Of a stretch of 64,000 nucleotides of DNA, positions 54,301-64,000 are shown piece by piece. The number at the start of each line of letters is the position of its first letter. The first letter of the stretch is position 1. The DNA is from Meconema thalassinum (taxonomy: Eukaryota; Arthropoda; Insecta; Orthoptera; Tettigoniidae): NCBI GenBank assembly GCA_946902985.2, contig OX336389.2:794344979-794408978 (forward strand), in the 5' to 3' direction. The position numbers were made by a program, and so were the translations under genes. Below the pieces are notes generated by a model. The model was given only the letters and a program-made list of their open reading frames with translations, was not told where the DNA came from and searched no databases.

Positions 54301-56455
54301 AATCTCATTTATCTTGCCTTCCTATGTCGTGGTGTGATGACGGACGGAATAAGTCATGATCCTGGGCCATCAAAGTCAATTTCTCTGTGATGAAAGTAGA
54401 GTGCACATTTCTCTCCTAAAGTCCCTGAACAGATTTTCACATTCGTCTCTGTAGGGGTTCATTTCATCATAACTTTTATTCATAACTAATTTTGTTGTAC
54501 ACAGCCTCTTCCTATCCCGGAGGACTATATTAATCATTTGTAGCCTAGTTTTAGTTAATGAATTCCTTCTACTTACATACCACTTTAAAAAGGCATTTAC
54601 TCCAGAAATTTTGACGCCGACCCAGTACAAACATACAAAAATTAAACTGATGGAATGCATGCTCATTATGAGCCTCGTCCGGGATATACTGTTTACAAAT
54701 TGTTAGCCGAATATTCAAAATTTACAGATGTAAAGCTTATTTTATTTATAAATATAAGTTCATGGGGACACCTTTTGTTCGTGTGTCCTAAATTAACTGT
54801 GATTGACTGTAGGGTTTTCAATCAAACTTTTAATAACATTCCACTAACCCATCCTACCCGGGCCGTGCCATAAATATTTCAATAAGTGGCCAACATCCCA
54901 GTCGGGCATATCATTTCATCGGTTCAAAATATATCTCCAAAACAAATACAACAGTAAACCTGAAATTATATATGTTGATGGAAGACTAAAAAATAAATTC
55001 ACTCAAGGGACATTCAAAAACATGATAAGCCAAAATACAACATGGTGGTCATTTACGGTTCAAAGTCCTGAATATCTGCCTGGCGAAATAATTACCTGAG
55101 GGCATAACTTGTTTTATCGTCGTGTATGTGTTTGCAATATATGATAAGGATATGTGACTTAGTGGAATATCTAACAAAATAATTCACATGCGTTTGCGAG
55201 CGTACACCAACTTAAAAGCAAACCCCGACATTTTCAATATTAAACTATTCTTTTCTAGGAACCATGAATTCATAATAAGGAACACTTATAAAATATTCTG
55301 TCTGACGTAAATGTAATTAGCACATATGGAACTTATTTAAACAAATTGTGGTGATTGAGTCCGAGAAGTTATCATCATTTATGATTTATAAATTAGTAAT
55401 TTTCCGTGTGTAAATTCATAAAGGACACATACAAATATATTTAAAAATAGAAGAATCGTGATCCCTTAATGAAACCCATTGAAAGCCTCATGTAATCATT
55501 AGGTAATTATACTGTTAAAATGTGTCCTATATTATGTTTGAAAATTTGCTACGATCGTTATGCTAATTTAAAGTAACGGGTATACTAGTGATATGTTGAT
55601 TGACCTCCGGAAATATGATGTACATACATGAAGACTTCTATTGGATCAAACGTTCTTTGATGTTCTATATCTGGATTATGCGCTTATGCACCATTTCTAC
55701 AGCTCATTCTCATTTGAAAATGCATTCCCTAATACAGAGCCGAATTATGACTTATTTGTTTTCGATCGTAAATAATATCTTAGTTGCCTACGGGTGTATT
55801 TAAGGATAAGAGAAGATATGACTAGTGTGCTTGTGAAGTTGAAGAGAAGTATAAAGTGAGTGTTGAACAATGTTTTGACCTGTGGGCTAACAGACACTCC
55901 GTGCTCACCCTTACCCCTTGTAGAACCGTGACGTAACCTTCATTACAGTGAAGCTATGCGTGCCTAATTGGCAGGCGTCACCAGAGTGGCATACCCTACA
56001 TTAGTTGAAAGGATTTCCTCACACGGATGTTCCTCTCTTCTATCGTTACCCTCACACGAGTTGGTCCTATGAGCACTCAACGGAAGGTCACGTTTCTCGT
56101 AAACGACGAGGAGGCAAAGGTTTGTATCATTCAATTTGCCCCACTTATATCTGCCAAATGATTTTCTCGGTTGACTGCAGCTTATCACAATAGGTACACA
56201 CAGAAAAAAAACGAACGTGGTAATGAAAGAGAAATGACGTGAATTGTTTTCTTCTATCTTGGCAGGGGTGTACCCAGCAAATAAATTCTGGGGGAGGATT
56301 GCTGGATGAAATTATATACGATTCACAAGGCGAATATTTTAAGCAAATTCTAACCCTACCGGAAAGCGTTAACCTTCCATTTTACAACATAAATGTCGAC
56401 TAATTAAAAAGTCATTCCTAAAAAGATTTCTTCAGCACACCATTTTTGTATGTTT
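51301..56455. other. No recognisable gene
   Basis: AT-rich, intron- or intergenic-like DNA. It holds an ATT microsatellite patch (52085-52110), a GAT run (52147-52158) and diverged interspersed repeat units at 53160-53370. A stretch at 54160-54240 has a B-box-like GGATTCGAGTC but no wider SINE match. Confidence 0.45.
53160..53370 (+). repeat. Distant copy of the 2690/7895 interspersed repeat
   Basis: Two units: ATTTCAGTTTGATTGCTGTA, then TTTCAGAGATTCTGAGA; and AAAATTTTACTTTGATCAC, then GCGCAGCTGCCACATTG. They match the degenerate units at 2690-3214 and 7895-8480 in order and spacing. Confidence 0.5.
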
Positions 56456-56689
56456 AGGCAAGTGATTGCATGAATGGAAAGTTCGCATTTCATCCGTGGT
56501 CCTGGTTTCAAATCCTATCACCTAGACTTCCTTTTCGCCCTCCGAAATAGCGCCAAACACGGTCCCAACATGACAGATGGATCATTTACTCCTCCAATGC
56601 AACGTAAGTGCTACAATATTGTTCAGGTAGCACGGAAAAGACCATTGCAATTCTTCATCCACTAATTTGATACACAATTTACCCAGTGG

Positions 56690-57775
56690 CGTTAAATCAC
56701 TCACCACGACCGTGGTAGGGGGCTGCAGTATGTTTGGAGATCAGTGGCTTTCCTGTGTGTGGTTTCTCCACGGAATCTTCCACTCTCTCTCTTGCCAAAT
56801 GCTGGGGCAGTACCTACCCCATTCTGACAGTTACACACAGTATTACAACTAACGACAACGAAACACAGGTTTTCAGACAGATTATGGGGAGACTCCACCG
56901 CAAAACTTCATTTTTTTTTCAAATATTTTTTATTGGCTATTTCAGACCCTTGGAGTGTTTGCTCTTAAATCCCGAAAAGATTTGGTTCTATTCGAATTAT
57001 AAATAAGTCTAAATAATATTTTATATATGGACTGCATGAGGGGGGGGGAGGGAGGCGTGGCTAACTAACAGCTGTCAAAGATAGTATTTGATTTTATCAC
57101 CATCAAACACGACCATCTTCTCACCAATCGGATAATTTTTGTTCCAAAGTTGGCTCCTTGCTTTTCCTTCAAATGTAGTGATTTCTGGTGATAACTGGTG
57201 ATAAAAAGCTGAACTAGTGATGTCAACAAACATTTTGTTGAGTTGAAAATTCGTATAAGTTGGATTTCCAAATTCAATACCAACTTTTATATCCTAAATG
57301 TTAAGCAATCTCAGTGTTTTTTTACAGGAAGTAGTCATGATGTATTTGCATACTTCTGTGCATTAATATTAAATGATACGCAGTTTCAGTGATTTTTATG
57401 TCATTTGTGTACAAATTATATGAAAAAAAATATGAAATTTGAAAAATGAACTAAGGGTAAATAAACAAACATTATCATAAAATAAATGAACATAACTCGT
57501 AAACTACGTCTTGTGACTGTGTCTGAAGAAATTGAAATGTAAAAATTGGTATCTGAATACCAAAAGTTGCTTTTCAAAAATGCCATAAAAAACATTAAAA
57601 ATTAATAATTCAAAAACCATTCAAGTTATGGCCTTCAAACCTTAGACATTGCTACATCATCATACGAATGATCACAAAATTAATGTGAAATCGATGTAGT
57701 AGGAGATAAGTTAAGTTTTTCAGTGGAGTCTCCCCTTAAACACACACACAAGTACTAGCGTATGATGACGAATAT
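56690..57775 (+). mobile_element. SINE family A 3' half, split by a TIR element
   Basis: The end of the family A body (AACACAGGTTACCAGACA type) is present as CACAGGTTTTCAGACAG up to 56885. The expected continuation, CACACACA then AGTAC, resumes at 57740. The 850-bp element at 56886-57735 lies between. Confidence 0.55.
56886..57735. mobile_element. 850-bp TIR element at a TTAA-like site
   Basis: The ends GGGGAGACTCCAC(C/T)G(C/A)AAAACTT are inverted, 23 bases with 2 mismatches. They are flanked by TTAT (56882-56885) and TTAA (57736-57739), suggesting a TTAA target as used by Kolobok- and piggyBac-type transposons, with one changed base. No transposase is present. It sits within a SINE. Confidence 0.7.
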
Positions 57776-57904
57776 GTCGCAAGCTCCTAATACTAATTAA
57801 CAGCAAACAAAAAGGAGCACATCTGCATGCTACTAATAAATAGTTTTCGTACGTCATTACGCCGTTTCACTGATCCGTTGCTCTTCTATCGAACCTTTCT
57901 TCAG

Positions 57905-58135
57905 ATAGGGTTTGTGGTGGCGCAGCATCAAGCTGTTGGCCTCTCACCAAGGTGGACCAGATTCGACTCCCGGTCAATGCATGTAAGGATTTTGAAATGA
58001 AATGCCATATCCTGTGGTTCGGATACCATGTATAATGGAGGTCTCGTGGCTCATAATTGCAAGATTAACTGTCACGTAAAACTACAAGATTTCTTTCTTC
58101 CTTCATTCCTTCCTTCCTTCTTTCCTCCTTCAGAT
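57905..58135 (+). mobile_element. tRNA-derived SINE, family D
   Basis: TGTGGTGGCGCAGCATCAAG (A box), then CCAGATTCGACTCCCGGTC (B box), ending in TTCC repeats (about 58092-58130). The body does not match families A-C. Confidence 0.6.
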
Positions 58136-61100
58136 AGATCATAATTGTTGATAAATCGGCCATGGCTTGAGTAAAATTCTATATAACAATTGATATAAAT
58201 CGAAAATCAGCAAACGCGTTGACTATCAGTATAAGTTGTCGTGATAGCAGCCATTTTTTAGTGTTGCCTAATTCTATTAAAGAACGTTTTTCAGTCTGTC
58301 AACACAAATTGCGACACAAATTAGGCGGGAAACATGTATTTACATGACCAACAATCTTACACGCTTGTATGTACAAATAAGTACTTAATTGCTCACTTAG
58401 GCCTAATGAATGTACGATGTTTATGAATTACAATTCAACACAAACATGTTGAACCCGCTGAGCTATGGTTCATGTGATATTTTTTTTATGACAGAGCATT
58501 TATGATGGGATGTTGTACTTTTGAACACACCCAGGAAGCCACGTGAAGCTGAGAGATCACGCGATACTTTGAAGTAGCGGTGAATCGCACTTTTGACTTT
58601 GGTGTAAACTGCTAATTATTATCTGAGGTCTTATTAATTATTTTTATCTTTCCTACGAGACTCAGAATATTCCATTTCGTCATGCTGCATTATTAAAACA
58701 TTTTGGAGAATGTTTATTTTTACTTTAGGTAAGGTAATACCCTTGCAGATACGCAAAAAGGAACGTAAGTAGTCGCTCAACGTTTTCGTTTTGACGACCT
58801 ACTTTCTAGAGACACCCAGTACCGGAGCACTGCGTCTTGAGAATCCGCCTTGTGTAGGCGTGGAATTACATTTGTCCTACGAGACGTAGAAGAATATCCG
58901 CTGTTTAGCGTTAAAAAGTGATTATAAGGTGCCATCGAGCAAGCAAATACTAATATTCACTGTCGATGAAGTCCAGTGAATTAAATAAGAAGCTTGGGAA
59001 ATAATTATTGGCAAGTATAGTGTATTGCACAACATTGCTGTGACATCACATATTACCCACGCGTATGTGGAGGGCAGATGCCTAGTGGAAATATACAGGT
59101 AATAGTGTTACAATTATCCTGAATAAGTGTGATTATAATAGTATGAGATATTTAAATTGCCAAAGTGGAAATTTCATCTTTGAAACGTCGTATAATTCAC
59201 GGATGCTGCGTGATACGAAAGTAGCGTCACTAGCTCGTGCCGCATTATAAAATAGTATTAGCTCACATGCTAATCCACATCTGCAAGATTAAGGCTGTGT
59301 CGTATCTTATAATTGAAGCCTATAATAGTCACGACGGATATTATAATTTTGGAAGTGAGAGGATGAATAATCACGCAACTTATTTCGCTACCCACGTGAT
59401 TGGACTTTTATTCACCATGGTTGAAGCAGTCACCATGGGCTAATACCATCCCAGTATGGGGGGGGGGTGACGTTTCTACAGGAACCAGCGTGATGGTGGA
59501 ACTTCCAGAACGATGAACGAGAGGGAAGGAGCCAAAATGCCATTTCCAGGCATATCCACGAAGATGTCGACAGGGACAAATCGAACCCTGGTCTTTGGGG
59601 GAGTCCAGATGGGAATCCTGATGAGGCGGATACCGATCCAGAGAGCCAGAGAGGTTTATGTACAACCCTTGTTGTGGAATAGAGAGCTGAGTGAGAGCTC
59701 CTCCATTTCGTGAGTTTTTGTCACACCCCTTCTTTGTTCTAGTTTCTGGTGGTGTAGTAGTTTTAATGTAGTTTGCGAATCAACCACACTCAGTGTCAGC
59801 CATTTTTCTAGGTAGGGATGTAACTAGATTAGTTAGATGTCATTTATTTCAGTTTAGAGTGAGACACCTTTGGGGTCAGACATTTTGGTCAGCCCTGGTG
59901 CAGCTTGGTGAACGTCGTGGAACGTCAATGCCTACCTTTTTGCTGAACCTGATCGTAGTCATTTTGAGGCTATTTTGTTCAACCCTACTTGGGGTAATTT
60001 TCAAGTCTTTGCTGACTGTAGTTATGGCAATCAGATGCCTTGGTTATTAATTGACTGCATTCTTCGCAGCCATCCTTTGTTACACCCCTGACTGTCGTTA
60101 GAACGGTCGTATCATTTAGGTAGTCGACAGTAACTACCAGTTTGTAAATGCATTATATTTCATTTTGAATAAGCTCAGAAGCTATTCTTGGTCATGTTTG
60201 AACCTAACAACTAGAAGGAATGTTTCGTTGCCTAGCATCGAATGCGGTTCCCAACGTATCGTTAAGCAGATCTAGTGTGTGAATCTGTGCCACATTTATC
60301 ATATTTTTCTTGTGTCGTGTGAGACACGTTTTTATTTGATGTTCTAGCAACCATTGAGTTGCATTTTTAAAGCAAAGAGCTTCAGTTATTGTAAGTTTAC
60401 TTTCATTTAGACGTCTTTGGTAGAAAGACGGAAGTGTATTACTATACTCAGATTTATAGCGTGCGTTTGATACACGGACTCTGTAGAGATCCGTAACATA
60501 TGGTAATGTTTTTTATGAACCGGCCAAGTGCAGGTTTTGTATTGATTAAATCGCCGGCCTTGAATAAACTGGTTATGTAACCCAGTGACCTAGAGCACGC
60601 CTGCTTCATTGTGAGACAAAACTACTATAGACGAGGACAGAGTACAATTTGTATTCGCTTTTCCTTTCATTGCTATTTTGCTTATGGAAACCAGTTTCCA
60701 CTCTTGTATTTGATCACTTGTTTTATGGATCGGTTTTTGTTAGTTTAGCGCTCTGTTGCGTGTATTGTCGTATGACAGGTACAGTTATGTAAGGTTTTCT
60801 ATAGGATGGTGAAGTCTACCCTGTTATAGCAGGATGTTATTGTATGCTTTGTCCGGGGATGATCCCGTTGACCAGATGTTTTTGGAAGGTAACTGTTGTA
60901 CAGGCCTATCCCAGTTATTGAACGCGAGCTTAGCGCCGCTGGTAACCCGTGTTATTGTGTGTCCGAGTTGTTATACTCGTTGATTATATTCCGACTGTTG
61001 AGTCGAGGCTTTTTGGTGGAGAATGATCTCAGTTGGAGACACTCCGTGCCCAGGCTATTGTCAATGTTATTCGCCATAAACCTACGATAAACCTATAAAC

Positions 61101-62195
61101 CGACATTCTAATAATAAAATGCATAATTGTTGTAAAACAAGCCTAACTAACGATTCTTTATATCTAACTTTGTTCTTTGCATTCTGGAACTGTTGACATA
61201 GCCGTGCAGTTGAAGATAATTTCCTTGTGAGGAAATGACTAGGACAGTTGACATTTTTGTAGCGACCTGAAGCATGTGCGAACCTAGAGTTCGTAGCTTG
61301 TGGAGCTCAGGCCATGCGATGTCAGACGTGGCCTCAACTGCGCATTCGTCACCGTAACTATACACATTAGATGACTATGGTTTACAAAGAGTAAACCAAG
61401 GTGTAGGCAGGAATTTTTAATAAAACTACTGTGTCTATTTCGTTATTAATTTATGATGTCAAGTGTATTAAACCCTACATGTTACTTTATTGTGTGCTGT
61501 TAGCACATAGTTATTAAGCATAATTAAATTGTTTGTTTTTCATGGCTGTACACTTAGCTTTTGGATGTAATTGTTTTCTTTTACGGACGTCATCGCCGTA
61601 AATTTTGTTAATTGATAGGACTTAGCTAGTTGAATTAATGCTAAATTTAAATGTCGAAATGGTACCATCCTAACCTAGATTTGTTTTGCTACCCTGTTAA
61701 ATGTAAATTCAGATATTAGCTTGGTCTTGTAACTTGAACTAGGGACTTGCGTCGTGCCATATTCCTAGCGTTGCTGTTGTTGCTTTATCATTGTGAGTTA
61801 GATCTTTCGCGAGGGTTTTCAGTAACTTCTCAGGTAGGGGACCTGTTCTTTATCTTAGTTTATTTATTAATTTGCGGACTAGCCGATTATAACCCTCCGA
61901 ACTAGGCTAGGGGCTTGTGAATTTTAATAAAATTTCACGGTGTTTTACATGAGTCTGGATGTTTATTTTCTCAGTCTAGTTTTAAGGTGAACCTTTCCTT
62001 AGGCGGTCTATGACCATCGTCACCATGTACCACGATCCCTGTGGACTACGTACTCTCGTGCCGCTTTAGCCTTTATGGAAGGTCACCTGATCCTCACGGT
62101 ACTTTCTTTTTTTTCGATTTATGTATCGTTAGTTGAGTCATCGTGGTTGTTGACATCAACTAAACGGTCTCAATATGTAAGCAATATTTATATTA
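58136..62195. other. No established gene
   Basis: No coding homology recognised. 58780-59110 and 59700-62060 are less AT-biased than the surroundings and may be old retroelement or untranslated sequence. 61918-61960 has AATAAA-type signals. 59456-59700 contains a G run and, on the minus strand, a B-box-like GGGTTCGATTTG, possibly a decayed SINE. Confidence 0.4.
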
Positions 62196-62539
62196 GACAA
62201 GATTATATTTTATTTTTATTTTTTCAGAAAGGAAGAAATGAATTTGTTAGACAAAGTTTTGAAGTATTATTGCATGGATAGGCACACTACCTATACTATT
62301 AAACAATTGATGGCGAACATTGAGATAGCTAGCAATAAATTACTATAACAAGAAAGAGACATAACAAAAAATCTAGCCACAAACGAAGCCAGGAAAATTA
62401 CACACTGAGAAAGCAACAGTAACAACAAAATCAGCATAACACAAGGTAATCTGGTAAAGTATTTGAAACAGAAAATAAGCGAACAAGACCTAATTATCAC
62501 AAAATCAGACAAATACAATACAAAAGTAGTCATAAAAAA

Positions 62540-63310
62540 GCGGAGTACATGAACGTAACATTAGATTTCATTAACAACAACGGAATTACTTATTTAGGAA
62601 AATACCCCAACAATAAATTTCAAAATCAAATAATACGTGCGTTAACGGGGTAGAAAACATTCTCAAGAAAGCAGAAAAAAAAGAATACTAAACATGAACC
62701 CAAAATTATCCTCGTTAAGGGCCTTACCGAGAATTCATAAGGCTGAGTGCCCAATAGCTGGAACACACCGAAGTACAAATTAAGCAAAGAAGTACTCAAA
62801 ACACTAAAGGACAGGGTCGTCATCAAGAACGACAAATCGGTCAAAACCACAACGCAGTTTGTGAATAAACTAGACTCAATAGAAATAGAACCCAACATGA
62901 GGTTAGTGTCATTCGATATAACCAATAAGTACAGTAACATCCCAGTAAACGAAGCAGCAAATGTAATAGATGACAACTTAATATTGAGTAACTTGACAAA
63001 TGAAACAGATGAGATAGTAAAATTGTTGAAGATCGCACTCAACCAGAACGTTTTTCAGTTCAATAATAAAATATATGAACAGACAAATGGATTAGCTATG
63101 GGGTCACCCACCACCTAGCGGTCTAGTAGCCAACATGTTCATAAACAGCATAGAAAATAATTGTTTGAGAGACAACAAGGCAAATGGGATTATACAATGG
63201 AATAGGTGCGTGGACGATGTCTTATGCATATATGACACGGATTCAACAAATGAAGATATGATATCACAAGTAATCATCTGTTTTTATCATTCGATCAAAT
63301 TTACTAGGTA
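62540..63310 (+). pseudogene. Penelope-like reverse transcriptase (frameshifted)
   Basis: Upstream blocks are TLDFINNNGITYLGKYPNNK and, frameshifted, a PKI-H-KAECP-type block. The main frame (62747-63118) has SFDITNKYSNIPVNEA (catalytic motif A), NVFQFNNKIYEQTNGLAMGS and PT. One base is inserted or lost at 63105-63112, after which the frame reads SGLVANMFINSIENN, then NRCVDDVLCIYDT, where the usual Y of YVDD is C. A further stretch has TIDNCSNHPSTHKLAGF (63415-63460), conserved in Penelope-type proteins. These enzymes prime at broken ends or telomeres in some hosts. Confidence 0.92.
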
Positions 63311-63730
63311 GTAGGAAAGGGAGCGTTTCATACATTACCTCGATATAACAATCGAATGGTCGAAAAATAACCTGCTTTACTTGGTCTTTCGCTGGCCTAC
63401 TCAGACATCACACACTATTGATAATTGTTCCAACCACCCAAGCACGCATAAATTAGCAGGCTTCATTTTTTTCACCCAATAAGATACATACAATAATAAA
63501 AAGACATCGGTCAAAAGATTGTATATTGCAAACACCAACCAGTGAGGTAAGCAAGTTCACAAGTTTCAATTGCGTGAATGCAAATTCGTACAAAATCACT
63601 AATCTTTTCAATCAAAGTAGCATTGAGAACTAACAACAGACTAGGTAAATACCTCCACAACAGGAATTTTAATAAACAAAACCCATACTCAAAATAAGGA
63701 GTGTACTTATTTTCATGCCAAAACACGAGG

Positions 63731-64000
63731 TGCCAGGCAAATTACGTCGGACAGACTGGAAGGAGGATGGACACACGTTATAAAGAACATAGAAATGCCA
63801 TCAAACACAGGAAACACTCAGCAGTATGCGAGCACATGTATGACACGGGACATAGCTTCACAAACATAGAAACAGACCTAAAAATCATACACTATGAAAC
63901 AAAAGATAGGGAACTTGACATTAAAGAAGCCATAGAAATTCACTTAGCTAATTTAAACAACCCAGATAATCTGAGTGAGCACACATTCTTGGAGAGTTCA
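63731..64000 (+). CDS. GIY-YIG endonuclease domain of Penelope-like element (partial, open)
   Basis: Ninety codons without a stop, running off the window. The frame begins CQANYVGQTGRRMDTRYKEH: ANY and YVG stand for GIY and YIG, with arginines of the active-site helix following. It continues RNAIKHRKHSAVCEHMYDTG and then HSF. The C-terminal conserved ELDIKEAIEIHLANLNNPDN segment is present. In Penelope-like elements this domain nicks DNA for integration. No start codon is expected because it is the C-terminal part of a polyprotein; the frame connection to the RT upstream is broken. Confidence 0.9.

Larger units (their letters stand above)
62196..64000 (+). mobile_element. Penelope-like retroelement, cut by the right window edge
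   Basis: Coding similarity to Penelope-like elements runs on the + strand from about 62240 to the last base. It covers an N-terminal region, reverse transcriptase, a connecting region and a GIY-YIG endonuclease. RT and upstream parts have frameshifts and stops, while the endonuclease is open for all 90 visible codons. Terminal repeats were not seen, and the end of the element is outside the window. Confidence 0.9.

Overview
The window looks like insect nuclear DNA. It is AT-rich, it carries several blocks of the insect telomere-type repeat TTAGG, and its one convincing host coding sequence is a spliced exon of a receptor-type (membrane) guanylyl cyclase (10024-10198, + strand). The SINE types and the variety of transposons suggest a large, repeat-rich genome, possibly polyneopteran; the order cannot be fixed from sequence alone. 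No rRNA, tRNA gene, CRISPR array or bacterial-style operon was seen.

Layout. 1-1765: a fold-back inverted repeat running off the left edge. 2690-8480: a degenerate interspersed repeat split by a 4.6 kb element (3215-7851) with ~790 bp terminal inverted repeats (TIRs) that contain TTAGG-type arrays and three copies of a subterminal motif; no transposase was found in it. 10024-10198: host exon. 10262-15552: a mariner element just inside the next intron, split by a 5'-truncated LINE (11069-14857), which carries a ~0.9 kb insert. About 15.7-21.9 kb: a decayed minus-strand Gypsy retrotransposon whose right LTR-like end holds an apparently intact Tc1 transposon (20176-21640, 341-aa transposase). 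22953-33924: a second minus-strand Gypsy element (gag, protease, RT, RNase H, integrase) with a SINE in its integrase and a TIR element in its right LTR.

34.7-64 kb: mostly non-coding AT-rich DNA with tRNA-derived SINEs, a Helitron-like element with two 5' ends (35498-37139), a piggyBac-like derivative (38096-39538), a ~750 bp palindrome (40509-41256), a Tc1 relic split by a TIR element (43400-44340), a TIR element inside a SINE (56886-57735) and a Penelope-like element (62200 to the right edge) with RT and an open GIY-YIG domain.

The coding sequences do not form a pathway. The window is best read as host intronic or intergenic DNA filled by nested transposons. Target-site duplications and empty-site comparison inside the window give a relative order for many insertions. 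The best candidate for something undescribed is the 3215-7851 element; the best candidate for a live mobile element is the Tc1 copy.
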